Positions 1-8,391 of a DNA stretch of 64,000 bases are shown here, piece after piece. The first letter of the stretch is position 1. Every line of letters begins with the position of its first letter. This stretch comes from Chryseobacterium koreense CCUG 49689 (lineage in GTDB: Bacteria; Bacteroidota; Bacteroidia; Flavobacteriales; Weeksellaceae). Location of the stretch: assembly GCF_001045435.1 (NCBI RefSeq), contig NZ_LFNG01000011.1, positions 52,091-116,090 of the forward strand, given 5' to 3'. Under the pieces are notes generated by a model, which was given only the letters and a program-made list of their open reading frames with translations, was not told where the DNA came from and did not search any database. The position numbers and the translations under genes are program-made.

Positions 1-638
1 GAAAATCTGTGATGATTATCGGGACTCAAAAAGGGAGGACAACCAAGGAAAGACAACTCCGAAGATTCGGGATGAGCAATCCTGAAGGTTATCGAAAGGC
101 ACTTCGTTTGATGAAACTTGCTGAAAAATTCGGCATTCCTGTAATCTCGCTGATTGATACTCCCGGAGCTTATCCCGGTCTTGAAGCTGAAGAAAGAGGA
201 CAGGGTGAAGCCATCGCAAGGAATATTTTTGAGATGACCATGCTGAAGACTCCTATTTTCGTGTATGTCATTGGCGAAGGTGCGAGTGGAGGCGCATTGG
301 GAATCGGCGTGGGAAACAAAGTGTATATGCTGGAAAACACTTGGTACACGGTAATCGCACCGGAAAGTTGTTCATCAATCCTCTGGAGGAACTGGGACCA
401 TAAAGAAGACGCTGCAAACGCTTTGAAATTAACGCCTCAAGACGCCTTGAAGGAAAAATTCATAGACGGAATCATCGAGGAACCACTTGGTGGTGCACAT
501 TACGAACCACAAGTGGCTTATGAACACCTGAAAACTTCTATCCTTCAAAATATCAAGGCCTTCTCCAAATTCACAGGAAAAGAACTGGAAACACAAAGAC
601 AGGATAAGTTTATCGCGATGGGACAGTTCAAAGGATAA
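1..638 (+). CDS. accA: Acetyl-CoA carboxylase carboxyltransferase subunit alpha (3' part)
   Basis: The frame is open from the first bases, so the gene begins before the window; roughly the last two thirds are present. The protein carries the AccA hallmarks: a [17 protein letters not shown] stretch, [21 protein letters not shown], a [12 protein letters not shown] oxyanion loop and EPLGGAH near the end. With AccD it forms the carboxyltransferase that moves CO2 from carboxybiotin to acetyl-CoA, giving malonyl-CoA for fatty acid synthesis in the cytoplasm. A strong terminator-like inverted repeat follows directly, so it ends its transcription unit. Confidence 0.96.
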   Translation, partial: KSVMIIGTQKGRTTKERQLRRFGMSNPEGYRKALRLMKLAEKFGIPVISLIDTPGAYPGLEAEERGQGEAIARNIFEMTMLKTPIFVYVIGEGASGGALGIGVGNKVYMLENTWYTVIAPESCSSILWRNWDHKEDAANALKLTPQDALKEKFIDGIIEEPLGGAHYEPQVAYEHLKTSILQNIKAFSKFTGKELETQRQDKFIAMGQFKG

Positions 639-684
639 AATTAACTCGGGGAATTAAACAATAATTTTCGGATCATCATTAAAT

Positions 685-770
685 AAGATCCAACAAAATC
701 ATTTTCCAAATTTTGTAAACAGAGGTTGACAAAAATAAAGAAGTGATGATTTTGTTGGATCTTTTTCTTT
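685..770 (+). terminator. Long-armed terminator after accA
   Basis: A perfect 18-bp inverted repeat (685-702 and 746-763, arm AAGATCCAACAAAATCAT) encloses 43 nt and runs into a T-rich tract. The loop holds a second short pairing (ATTTTGT with ACAAAAT). The rest of the gap up to 981 shows no convincing gene; it is AT-rich and ends at the convergent ATPase gene. Confidence 0.75.
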
Positions 771-981
771 TTCAAATAGCGGGTTTTCATGCCCAGCTTT
801 TTTTATATTCTATTTTTAATGGTTTGCTATTTTTGAAGTAAATAATTCATTACGACGAAAGTGAAATATGGCTGTATGGTTACTGCCAAAATTGTATTAA
901 TGAAGAAGAATCAAAAAACACGAATGACTAAAAGCCTTAATTTAGGTGAAGACCAGTCGATTCATCCAGTAAGCCGAGTGA

Positions 982-1692
982 TCACTCAAAGAGTTCAGCC
1001 GTATCCAAAACGGAAACTTTTCCATCCTCACAGCGAATGGCTTCACCCGGAAAGTTCTGAATCATGTGGTAATCATGTGTTGCCATCACCACCGCCGAAT
1101 TGTTTTCGTAAGCAACCTGTTTCAGCAAGGTCATGATCTCGTTAGAAGTTTCAGGGTCGAGATTTCCGGTAGGTTCGTCTGCCAAAATTAGTTCCGGGTG
1201 ATTGAGAAGCGCGCGTGCGATGGCGACCCTTTGTTGTTCACCGCCCGAAAGTTCGTGTGGCATCTTATGTTTTTTGGATTTCATTCCAACGCTTCCTAAA
1301 ACCTCATTGATGCGGTCTTCCATTTTTTCCTTGTCGGTCCAACCAGTTGCGGCAAGCACGAATTTCAGGTTTTTTTCAACGGTGCGGTCAGTCAAAAGTT
1401 GAAAGTCCTGAAAAACGATTCCCAATTTTCGTCTTAGGTTTGGAATATCCGATGGTCTTAATTTTTCCAAATCAAATCCGGCCACATTTCCTTGACCTGC
1501 GCTGAGGGGAATGTGCCCGTAAAGTGTTTTCAGCAGGGAGCTTTTTCCGGAACCGGTTTTTCCAATCAGGTAGCAGAATCTTCCTCGTTTGATGTTGAGA
1601 TTAACTTCGTTTAGAACCGTGAAATTTTTCTGGGCGATTTTGGCGTTTTTAAGTTTAATGACGTTTGAACCGTCCTGTGAGGAATGTGGCAT
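982..1692 (-). CDS. ftsE: FtsE-type ABC transporter ATP-binding protein
   Basis: A 236-aa ABC ATPase with Walker A GKTGSGKS, Q-loop in VFQDFQLL, signature LSGGEQQR, Walker B LILADEPTGNLD and switch His in MATHD. Length and the NLD after the Walker B fit the FtsE/LolD/MacB group; FtsE pairs with the membrane protein FtsX in division and cell wall hydrolase control. No ftsX is adjacent in this window. The longest frame would start at 1755, but a TACTTTTG promoter element at 1757-1764 would put the transcript start below that, so the ATG at 1690-1692 was chosen. FtsE is the best label; another FtsE-like exporter ATPase is possible. Confidence 0.8.
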   Translation of the reverse strand: MPHSSQDGSNVIKLKNAKIAQKNFTVLNEVNLNIKRGRFCYLIGKTGSGKSSLLKTLYGHIPLSAGQGNVAGFDLEKLRPSDIPNLRRKLGIVFQDFQLLTDRTVEKNLKFVLAATGWTDKEKMEDRINEVLGSVGMKSKKHKMPHELSGGEQQRVAIARALLNHPELILADEPTGNLDPETSNEIMTLLKQVAYENNSAVVMATHDYHMIQNFPGEAIRCEDGKVSVLDTAELFE

Positions 1693-1756
1693 AACTTTAT
1701 GAATGATTCCCGAATTCTTGGGATTAAAGGTTGATAAGTAATAAGTAAACTTCATT

Positions 1757-1764
1757 CAAAAGTA
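1757..1764 (-). promoter_or_regulatory. TAnnTTTG promoter element of ftsE-like gene
   Basis: Reads TACTTTTG on the minus strand, the flavobacterial -7 element, about 65 nt upstream of the chosen ATG. It decides against the longer start at 1755. Confidence 0.6.
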
Positions 1765-1805
1765 GCAAAAACTTTTATTTTTAGCTAAACTTTAGCAAAT
1801 TTTAA

Positions 1806-1845
1806 CAACAAAAAATGCTTGAAAATGTACTTTCCAAGCATGTTT
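1806..1845 (-). terminator. Terminator of rpmH
   Basis: Inverted repeat ATGCTTG (1815-1821) with CAAGCAT (1835-1841); on the minus strand it is followed by a T run. It lies 20 nt past the rpmH stop and could also act for readthrough on the plus strand. Confidence 0.7.
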
Positions 1846-1865
1846 TTGTATGATAATTCAGGAGA

Positions 1866-2024
1866 TTATCTCTTAGCGCGTGCTGCACTTACAGTTAAAC
1901 TCTTTCTGCCTTTTGCTCTTCTTGCAGCCAAAACTCTCCTTCCGTTCGGCGTGGACATTCTTTCACGGAAACCGTGCTTGTTTCTTCTCTTTCTTTCTGA
2001 TGGTTGGAATGTTCTCTTGCTCAT
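1866..2024 (-). CDS. rpmH: 50S ribosomal protein L34
   Basis: A 52-aa very basic protein beginning [20 protein letters not shown] and containing [20 protein letters not shown], the diagnostic core of L34, a component of the large ribosomal subunit. The stop is the TAA at 1866-1868. It has its own promoter and terminator, so it is probably monocistronic here; the classical neighbour rnpA is not adjacent. Confidence 0.97.
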   Translation of the reverse strand: MSKRTFQPSERKRRNKHGFRERMSTPNGRRVLAARRAKGRKSLTVSAARAKR

Positions 2025-2067
2025 TGCTAATATTTTTAGTAAAAACTATTTCTTATTTTTCAGACTG

Positions 2068-2097
2068 CAAAGATAGTAAAGTTTTTATTTTCTGCAA
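2068..2097 (-). promoter_or_regulatory. Promoter of rpmH (TTG-N19-TATCTTTG)
   Basis: On the minus strand TTG (2095-2097) is followed after exactly 19 nt by TATCTTTG (2068-2075), a full match to the flavobacterial housekeeping promoter, giving a leader of about 40 nt. Confidence 0.8.
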
Positions 2098-2164
2098 ATT
2101 AAATTTTGGAATTTTATAGGAATGTGATTAACTAAAAATCTAACTGTCATATGGAATTACCAAT

Positions 2165-2245
2165 TAAAAAAATCTCCCCTGAACTTGACTGCGGCCAAAA
2201 GTTGAAGCGCTTTTTAGCGGCAGTTCAGTTCTGAAGGGAGATTAA
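2165..2245 (-). terminator. Long hairpin terminator of the T9SS protein gene
   Basis: Arms AATCTCCC (2171-2178) and GGGAGATT (2236-2243) frame further nested pairings (a GAACTTGACTGC arm with an imperfect partner, and a CGCT/AGCG mini-hairpin). On the minus strand it ends in a T run directly after the gene's stop. Confidence 0.7.
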
Positions 2246-2264
2246 AAAATATTTATGCTATGGA

Positions 2265-3575
2265 TTATTTTTTGACAAATCTTTCCAGTACAATGTTTCC
2301 ATCGGTATCAGTGATTTGAAGAGAATAAACCCCTTTCGCCAAATGATGGGTATTGATCATATTGTTGTCCCAATTTACCTGAACCAGTTTACCTGATTGA
2401 TCATATACTTTAACGGATTTCACTTGGATGCCTTTCACATTAAGTACCGAGTCCACAGGATTTGGATAAATTACTGTTTTTTTAGTGGCCGCACTGTTTA
2501 TTTCTTCATTGGCCAAAACACCTGAGCAGCTCACTCCGGAAATTGTTAAAGTCATCGGCGCGGTGAAAATCTCCGCTGTAAAATTAGTGCTTACTACCAA
2601 AACTACTACTCCACCTGCAGGTACAGTGACACCAAGTCCCTGAGGAATTCCGGAAGTTGCACTCGTTCCGCTATCTGCCATATAATTTGTGGCAAGATTG
2701 GCTGGATTGAATGTTCCATTATAAGCGGTAATATGCAAACCACCCGTATTTCCAGCATCTGCAGGATCTACGGCTCCTGTGATGGTGATGCATTGCGATA
2801 TGCCGGTATTGTTGGTAATTTTTGGGGTGTTATAATTGACCGTTTGAGCAATAATTCCCGGAAAAGCTTTACTGGTACCGCAAACAGAAGGTGTTCCATC
2901 ACGGAATAGCCTGTTTGCCATGGTAGGCTGGGTTGGCTTCACCGGAACATTTGCGACACAATTGAGCGCTAAACAGTTAAGTCCGGATACTTGAATCGTA
3001 TATTCACCCGTCATCACAGCTCCGCTGGCATTCGTGTTTGCAACGATGATCAAGTTTTGGCCAGCAGGAACATCTATACTAAAAGCTTGAGTCTCTGCGT
3101 TATTAGAGCTGGTTCCGGAATCGCCCCGGAAATTAGTGGCCAGATTTGCTGGGTCAAAAGTTCCTAAATATGCACTGAAATGTACGTAAGTTGCTTCAGG
3201 AACATTTGGTGTAATGGTCACACATTGAGAAGCTCCCGTGTTGTTGGGAATTGTGAATGTTTCGTAATAAACAGGTCCGGTCAGGTTTCCGGGAAATGCT
3301 TTATTGGTGCCACAAGCCGAAGGAACCCCATCCCTGAATAAACGGTTCGCCATTTGGCTGTCTGCAGCGGTCAAACTGCCGGTATAGGTGCAGATCGCCT
3401 TGCCTGAAAATGATTGCAAGACAGGTGCTGCAATTGGTTTTCCGGGGACATCGTTTCTCAGTTCGGGACTTGAGTTCCCTTGATTGTTTGTTTGGAGAAC
3501 ATCAGAGGTTTTGTGTTGGCCAAAAATGAAGGTGCCGAAAATCATCAGCATCAACAGTAAATAGAATTTTTTCAT
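2265..3575 (-). CDS. Secreted two-repeat protein with T9SS type A sorting domain
   Basis: 436 aa. A Sec signal peptide (residues 1-19, ending FGQ) is followed by two about 150-aa repeats, each opening with MANRLFRDG.PS.CGT.KAFPG and containing N[NT]TG.SQC[VI]TIT, then FNPANLATN or FDPANLATN. The C-terminus (about 370-436) is a Por-secretion tail: IYPNPVDSVLNV, VYDQSGKLV and a final ERFVKK. Export through the T9SS to the cell surface or medium is therefore expected. The repeats look like beta-sandwich modules with two conserved Cys each; the ligand is unknown. No clear TAnnTTTG promoter was seen upstream. Confidence 0.85.
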   Translation of the reverse strand: MKKFYLLLMLMIFGTFIFGQHKTSDVLQTNNQGNSSPELRNDVPGKPIAAPVLQSFSGKAICTYTGSLTAADSQMANRLFRDGVPSACGTNKAFPGNLTGPVYYETFTIPNNTGASQCVTITPNVPEATYVHFSAYLGTFDPANLATNFRGDSGTSSNNAETQAFSIDVPAGQNLIIVANTNASGAVMTGEYTIQVSGLNCLALNCVANVPVKPTQPTMANRLFRDGTPSVCGTSKAFPGIIAQTVNYNTPKITNNTGISQCITITGAVDPADAGNTGGLHITAYNGTFNPANLATNYMADSGTSATSGIPQGLGVTVPAGGVVVLVVSTNFTAEIFTAPMTLTISGVSCSGVLANEEINSAATKKTVIYPNPVDSVLNVKGIQVKSVKVYDQSGKLVQVNWDNNMINTHHLAKGVYSLQITDTDGNIVLERFVKK

Positions 3576-3928
3576 GGTATTAAAATTTAGGTTAAAGTTT
3601 CTGTTAGGCTTTTAAACTGCATTTTGGAGACAAGTTGCAGATTATTGATTAGTTTTTTTTTATATGATCTCCATTTTGGAAAATTTTGCGTGCCTAGAAA
3701 GAGATGGTTATTCAAATATATTTCATGGGAATTAGTTTTTTATGGTTATTAAGGCAAAATTATGATTATAATCGAAATAAAATACCGTTAAATCACCCTT
3801 TTTTATTAAAATAAACCATTGAAATTAATCTGAATTTAGAATTATTCTAATGATGGAGGTTTGCTGTAATCTCAATTTTATTAATGAATATTATCCCGGG
3901 AGAGACCCTATTGGTATAAAACAAATAC

Positions 3929-3936
3929 TATATTTG
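3929..3936 (+). promoter_or_regulatory. TAnnTTTG promoter element of nrnA
   Basis: TATATTTG ends 18 nt before the ATG at 3955; a TTG lies 15 nt upstream of it, shorter than the ideal 19. It places the transcript start near 3942 and excludes the ATG at 3850. The gap from 3576 to here shows nothing else recognisable. Confidence 0.6.
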
Positions 3937-3954
3937 CCTTTCAAAATATTTTGC

Positions 3955-4962
3955 ATGTTCACATCTTTAGAAATTTCAGAAATAAAAAAACTTTTAAATC
4001 CAGATCACAAGATTGTCATCATTACCCATTATAATCCTGATGGCGATGCGATAGGTTCGAGTTTGGGTCTGAAACATTTTTTAAAGCAAAAAGGGCTTGA
4101 AGCAGATGTGATTGTTCCCAATGATTTTCCGAAATTCCTGAAATGGATGCCTGAAGCCAAAAAAATCACCATCGCAGAATACAAAAGAAAACAGGCGGGA
4201 GAATTAATTTATTATGCTGACGTCATTTTTGTCCTAGATTTTAATGCGTCTCACCGCAGTGGAAATTTGGTAGGACCCTGGATTGAGAAAGCAAAGGCCA
4301 AGAAAATACTGATCGACCATCACCAACAACCAGAAAATTTTGACTTTGTGTATTCTGATACCGCAATTCCCGCTACTTCGCAGATGGTGTATCATTTTGC
4401 CGAGGCATTGGGCGAGGAAAACCTCATCAATCAGGATATTGCAGAATGTCTTTACACGGGAATTATGACCGATACCGGAGGTTTCCGCTTTCGTTCCACG
4501 TCTGCCACCACCCACAGAATTATCGCCAATTTAATTGAAAAGGGTGCAGATCCGGCCATGATTACCTCCAACACTTGGGACACGAATACCGTTTCGAGGC
4601 TTCATTTATTGTCTCTGATTCTGAGCCGAATTGAGGTGGTGAAAGACGGAAAAGTAGCTGTTTTGTGGCTAAAAAGAGATGAATTGAAGGAGTTTGGTTT
4701 TCAAAAAGGTGATACGGAAGGTTTCGTGAATTATGGATTAAGTATCATGGGAACGCAGGTTTCCGCATTTTTCATGGAGGATTTGTATGAGGATTTTATC
4801 AAAATTTCTTTCCGCTCAAAAGAAGATGTGGACGTGAACCAGTTTTCCAGAAAGTATTTCAATGGCGGTGGTCACATCAATGCGGCGGGTGGAAAGTACT
4901 TCAAAACCATTGAGGACACCATCTTGGACTTTAAAGAAAAAATTGAGGCGGAGGACTTTTAG
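3955..4962 (+). CDS. nrnA: DHH-family phosphoesterase (NrnA-type oligoribonuclease/pAp phosphatase)
   Basis: 335 aa. The N-terminal DHH domain shows ITHYNPDGDAIGSSLGL, DFNASHR, IDHHQQP and a TDTGGFR motif, all metal-ligand signatures of the family. The C-terminal DHHA1 domain carries SFRSK and FNGGGHINAAGG. Members degrade nanoRNAs and often dephosphorylate 3'-phosphoadenosine 5'-phosphate. The start follows a promoter and fits the family N-terminus, dropping 35 upstream residues of low quality. The gene converges on the hydrolase at 4970 with only 7 nt between stops. Confidence 0.9.
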   Translation: MFTSLEISEIKKLLNPDHKIVIITHYNPDGDAIGSSLGLKHFLKQKGLEADVIVPNDFPKFLKWMPEAKKITIAEYKRKQAGELIYYADVIFVLDFNASHRSGNLVGPWIEKAKAKKILIDHHQQPENFDFVYSDTAIPATSQMVYHFAEALGEENLINQDIAECLYTGIMTDTGGFRFRSTSATTHRIIANLIEKGADPAMITSNTWDTNTVSRLHLLSLILSRIEVVKDGKVAVLWLKRDELKEFGFQKGDTEGFVNYGLSIMGTQVSAFFMEDLYEDFIKISFRSKEDVDVNQFSRKYFNGGGHINAAGGKYFKTIEDTILDFKEKIEAEDF

Positions 4963-4969
4963 GCATCAA

Positions 4970-5752
4970 TCAAAAAAGCAAATTTTTCGGCAGATTATGC
5001 AATAGCTCCGTGTTGATGATTTCCGCACAGATTGTAGGTTTCTCCAGCTGTCCATTGTGGCCGCAATCTATAATGTAAGATTTAACATTGGTTTTATCCG
5101 GAAGGTTTTTGATGGTCATTTCTGTTTTCACGGCATGGTCATGTTTTCCCGCGATCACCAGAATTTTACCTTCAAAATTCCTCAGAACATGGGACTTGTC
5201 TGTTCGTTCGATCATTCCTTTCACCGCGGCCAAAACTCCTTCTGGTTTTGTGGATAGCGCAATTTCTTTGGCAAATTCTATTTTCCCTTCCAAAATATCT
5301 TTTTCATTTTCGTTAAAGAGATTAGGAATTCCCGCATTGACATAGTGTGCAAAAGCATCTTTGATCACCCGGAAACTTTTTCTACGCTGCTCCTTTTTTT
5401 CGTCGTCATCCGCAAAATAGGTGGAGAAAAATAAGGTCAGCGATTTCAAGTCTTCAGGAAATTTATCTGCGAAAGCAAGCGCGGTATAACCTCCCATGGA
5501 ATGTCCCAATAAATGGAATTTTTCTAGTTTTAACTTTTGGGTCACTTTTTTTATTTCGTCGGCATTCAGCTCCATGGTGTGAACTTCGCCATAAATTTTC
5601 GACAAGCCGTGTCCCGGCAAATCAATCTTGATGATGGTGAAATCTTTGGAAAGACGCTGCTCCATCTCTTCCCACACCAAAATATTCTCCATGAAACCGT
5701 GGAGTAAAACGAGCTTTTCTTGTCCGTTTCCGGAAATTTCGTAATTCAGCAT
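4970..5752 (-). CDS. Alpha/beta fold hydrolase
   Basis: 260 aa with an HG oxyanion motif (VLLHGFMENILVW), the nucleophile elbow GHSMGG, an acid region around VIAGKHDHAV and a terminal GHNGQLEKP supplying the catalytic His. This is a small monomeric esterase/lipase-like enzyme; the substrate cannot be told. The start at the ATG 5750-5752 gives a normal N-terminus (MLNYEISGNGQEKLVLLHG). It lies 19 nt behind the lipoprotein gene, probably in one operon. Confidence 0.85.
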   Translation of the reverse strand: MLNYEISGNGQEKLVLLHGFMENILVWEEMEQRLSKDFTIIKIDLPGHGLSKIYGEVHTMELNADEIKKVTQKLKLEKFHLLGHSMGGYTALAFADKFPEDLKSLTLFFSTYFADDDEKKEQRRKSFRVIKDAFAHYVNAGIPNLFNENEKDILEGKIEFAKEIALSTKPEGVLAAVKGMIERTDKSHVLRNFEGKILVIAGKHDHAVKTEMTIKNLPDKTNVKSYIIDCGHNGQLEKPTICAEIINTELLHNLPKNLLF

Positions 5753-5771
5753 GTTTTTTAACGTTATGGGA

Positions 5772-6275
5772 TTAATAATAAATGTCGATATACTCCACAA
5801 AACCCTCCCCATTCACTTTGTTTTGCAACCTCCAGAATTTTCCTTTTCCTTCGTCCATGAAAGTTGTTCTCCTTGTCCTGACAAATTTTTTGCCATTGAT
5901 GACTTGTGAAATCCTGCCTTCAAAATTCAAATGTTTGTCTGAAACCCGCCGGATGACACCGGATAAAGAGACCTTATTTTTTCCGGAAACCGCTTTTCCC
6001 ATTACATCATATTGGTCACGATCCACTTTTATGAAATCTACATTTCCCTTAAAAGTGACGAAATCATCAGTGAATGTCAAAGTTTTTCTTCCGGAAAGAT
6101 CTCCCCAAATATTCCTTTGATTTAATATCCTAATGCTGTCGTTGAATTTTGTCCGCACAACATTGATGGATTCGATGATTTTAGCGCTGTCGGCATTTTT
6201 TGAGGAAATTCCGGTGGCGTTCTCTGAACAAGAAACCGCAAGCAGTACAAAAAAGAGAAGGAAGCATCTGTTCAT
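5772..6275 (-). CDS. Hypothetical lipoprotein
   Basis: 167 aa with a short lipoprotein signal (MNRCFLLFFVLLAVSC) and a Lys/Arg-rich beta-type body without a recognised family. The longer frame begins with TTG at 6293, but TAAATTTG at 6291-6298 on the minus strand is a promoter element overlapping that codon, so the ATG at 6273-6275 was taken. It precedes the hydrolase gene. Confidence 0.7.
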   Translation of the reverse strand: MNRCFLLFFVLLAVSCSENATGISSKNADSAKIIESINVVRTKFNDSIRILNQRNIWGDLSGRKTLTFTDDFVTFKGNVDFIKVDRDQYDVMGKAVSGKNKVSLSGVIRRVSDKHLNFEGRISQVINGKKFVRTRRTTFMDEGKGKFWRLQNKVNGEGFVEYIDIYY

Positions 6276-6290
6276 AGGGGGATGTTTTTT

Positions 6291-6298
6291 CAAATTTA
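6291..6298 (-). promoter_or_regulatory. TAnnTTTG promoter element
   Basis: TAAATTTG on the minus strand, 15 nt upstream of the lipoprotein ATG; leader of about 10 nt. Confidence 0.5.
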
Positions 6299-6343
6299 AA
6301 AATAATATTGAAAAAAAACCACTTCGCGATAAAAATCCTTTTC

Positions 6344-6793
6344 TTAAAGTTTTGTCTTGGAATCCATCACGATGGTGACGGGGCCGTCATTGAGCAGAGA
6401 AACCTTCATGTCTGCGCCGAAAATCCCGCTTTCGGTTTTCAGTCCGGATTTGGAAATTGCTGACTTAAAATATTCGAAAAGCGGAACTGCCTTTTCGGGT
6501 TTTGCAGCTTTGATGAAAGATGGGCGATTCCCTTTTTTGTAGTCTGCAATCAATGTGAACTGACTGATACAAAGTATTTCTCCGGAAATATCCAGGATGG
6601 AGCGGTTGAGTTTTCCGTCGTCATCACCAAAAACCCTCAGGTTCAAAATCTTTTGGACCAGCCAGTCTGCGTCTGCTTTTTCGTCGTCCTCATCAATTCC
6701 GATCAGTAGTAAGAATCCATTGCGGATTTCGCCCACTGTTTCGCCGTCTACTTTCACGTGGGCTTCGGAAACTCTTTGAATTACAGTTTTCAC
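6344..6793 (-). CDS. dtd: D-aminoacyl-tRNA deacylase
   Basis: 149 aa, full length for DTD. It begins MKTVIQRVSEAHVKVDGE and contains the two active-site motifs: SQFTL (about residue 78) and NDGPVT (about 137), the latter holding the Gly-cisPro pair that gives chiral selectivity. DTD hydrolyses D-amino acids (and glycine mischarged on tRNA-Ala) from tRNA, acting as cytoplasmic translation proofreading. It sits 11 nt behind the Rieske-like lipoprotein gene. Confidence 0.96.
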   Translation of the reverse strand: MKTVIQRVSEAHVKVDGETVGEIRNGFLLLIGIDEDDEKADADWLVQKILNLRVFGDDDGKLNRSILDISGEILCISQFTLIADYKKGNRPSFIKAAKPEKAVPLFEYFKSAISKSGLKTESGIFGADMKVSLLNDGPVTIVMDSKTKL

Positions 6794-6804
6794 CTAGCAA
6801 AATT

Positions 6805-7254
6805 TTAATTGAAAATAGATAAGACCCCGGAATTGGAATCAAAATTATAACGATAAGTTTTTGGGGGTATTTGAGCAATTTTGGTTGGTTCGCCGGTAAT
6901 CAGAATCCATTCTGCGCCGTCTTTGGGACAAACCACTTTTATGCTGCCTTCCACGTTTAGTGTGGTGTTCTGTTCCGGGCAAATATGGGGCGCATTTCTG
7001 TCATAGATTTTGAAGCCATTTGTGGTTCTCGCTACGATTAATCCTCGCGTTCCACATTCCTGCTCGTTCACATAAATCCAGCCACCCACATTTTGAAGTG
7101 CATAATAAGCGGGATAATTCAGGTTTAAAACGACATTGATTGGGGAGTTCGGGAAACAGTTCACCGTCTCATTTCGCTCGCTGCAGGAATTGACGAATAA
7201 TGTGCTGAAAATGAATATTATTGATAAAAAAAGACGCACGATTCTTCTTTTCAT
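6805..7254 (-). CDS. Lipoprotein with degenerate Rieske-like fold
   Basis: 149 aa. The lipoprotein signal ends FVNSC. The body follows the Rieske ferredoxin pattern: RNAPHICPEQNTTLNVEG, then VVCPKDGAEWILITGEP. True Rieske proteins use CxH and CxxH pairs to hold a 2Fe-2S cluster; here the second motif is CPKDG, with Asp where CPxHG needs His, and the first reads HICP rather than CPH. A cluster is therefore unlikely in the classic form. The ATG at 7252-7254 gives a normal signal; the 19 residues upstream of it in the longer frame are not convincing. Divergent from greA. Confidence 0.6.
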   Translation of the reverse strand: MKRRIVRLFLSIIFIFSTLFVNSCSERNETVNCFPNSPINVVLNLNYPAYYALQNVGGWIYVNEQECGTRGLIVARTTNGFKIYDRNAPHICPEQNTTLNVEGSIKVVCPKDGAEWILITGEPTKIAQIPPKTYRYNFDSNSGVLSIFN

Positions 7255-7268
7255 TTTAAAATAATTTA

Positions 7269-7276
7269 TATCTTTG
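7269..7276 (+). promoter_or_regulatory. TAnnTTTG promoter element of greA
   Basis: TATCTTTG, about 78 nt upstream of the greA ATG. No clear TTG at the -33 position. Confidence 0.5.
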
Positions 7277-7354
7277 TAAAACGAAACCACATAGAAAACA
7301 TTGTCCGGCAAATGTCGGATTATTTTTTTATACTAACGATAAAGTAGAAAAATT

Positions 7355-7825
7355 ATGGCAAGTTATGTAACCCAGGAAGGTTTGAATAAAATGAAAGTTG
7401 AATTGGAGCAACTGGAAACCATTGAAAGACCAAGAATTACTCAGCAAATCGCGGAAGCAAGAGATAAAGGAGACCTGTCTGAAAATGCGGAATATGACGC
7501 GGCGAAGGAAGCCCAGGGAATGTTGGAGATGAAGATATCCAAACTAAAAGACATGATCGTGAATTCAAAAGTGATCAATGAAAGCTTGCTCGATACTTCA
7601 AAAGTTTCCATACTGACCACGGTAAGACTGAAAAATAACGGGACCAATAAGGAACAGGTTTTCACTTTGGTTCCTGATAATGAAAGTGATCTGAAATCAG
7701 GAAAAATATCAGTGAATACACCCATAGCAAAAGGGTTGCTTGGGAAATCGGTAGGCGAAACGGCAGACGTGCTATTGCCCAATGGAAACCAACTTTCTTT
7801 TGAAGTTTTGGAGATCTCCCTTTAA
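7355..7825 (+). CDS. greA: Transcription elongation factor GreA
   Basis: 156 aa, typical length. The N-terminal coiled coil holds the acidic tip GDLSENAEYDAAKEAQG, and the C-terminal FKBP-like domain has SVNTPIAKGLLGKSVGE. GreA binds the secondary channel of RNA polymerase and stimulates cleavage of backtracked transcripts. The HIT gene follows after 86 nt in the same direction. Confidence 0.97.
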   Translation: MASYVTQEGLNKMKVELEQLETIERPRITQQIAEARDKGDLSENAEYDAAKEAQGMLEMKISKLKDMIVNSKVINESLLDTSKVSILTTVRLKNNGTNKEQVFTLVPDNESDLKSGKISVNTPIAKGLLGKSVGETADVLLPNGNQLSFEVLEISL

Positions 7826-7911
7826 TGAAGGTTTTACCGGAGTCCCTCTACTGTGGAACTGTTTTTGCTGATTAAAGTGGCGAATTACCTAAAGCTAATA
7901 AAATAAAAATC

Positions 7912-8301
7912 ATGAGTTCCATTTTCACGAAAATCATCAGCGGCGAAATTCCCTCCTATAAAGTTGCGGAAGACGAGAATTTCCTTGCCTTTTTAGACGT
8001 TAAGCCGATTGCTAAAGGACACACTCTGGTCATTCCCAAAAAAGAAGTTGACCTCATATTCGATTTGGAAAATGAGTATTTCAAGGATCTTTGGGGATTT
8101 GCCCAAAATGTGGCCAAAAAACTGGCGAAAGCATATCCCGAGCAAAGGATCGCTTCGGCCGTGGTGGGGCTAGAAGTTCCACATGCCCATATCCACCTGA
8201 TCCCGATAAATAAGATGGAGGATATGAATTTCAAAAATGTCCGCTTGAAATTGACGGACAGCGAATATCAAGAAATTCGAGATTCCATCAGGAACGCTTA
8301 A
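7912..8301 (+). CDS. HIT family nucleotide-binding protein
   Basis: 129 aa with the histidine triad HAHIHLIP at residues 91-98 (His 91, 93, 95) and the N-terminal FTKIISGEIPSYKV of the HINT/Hit group. Such proteins hydrolyse nucleoside phosphoramidates or dinucleotides in the cytoplasm; the physiological substrate cannot be inferred. Downstream of greA, likely cotranscribed. Confidence 0.93.
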   Translation: MSSIFTKIISGEIPSYKVAEDENFLAFLDVKPIAKGHTLVIPKKEVDLIFDLENEYFKDLWGFAQNVAKKLAKAYPEQRIASAVVGLEVPHAHIHLIPINKMEDMNFKNVRLKLTDSEYQEIRDSIRNA

Positions 8302-8391
8302 TTTAAAAACAACTTTTACCAGTTTTCTGAATGAGCTGGTAGCTTTCAATGGGTGATCATCTATCCCCGTTGTTCTATAATTATATAATTT

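Noticed and set aside
861..1136. Plus-strand open frame of 91 codons
   Set aside because: Mostly antisense to the conserved ftsE-like gene; composition is that of a shadow frame.
1819..2119. Plus-strand open frames over rpmH
   Set aside because: Antisense to the clear L34 gene with its own promoter and terminator.
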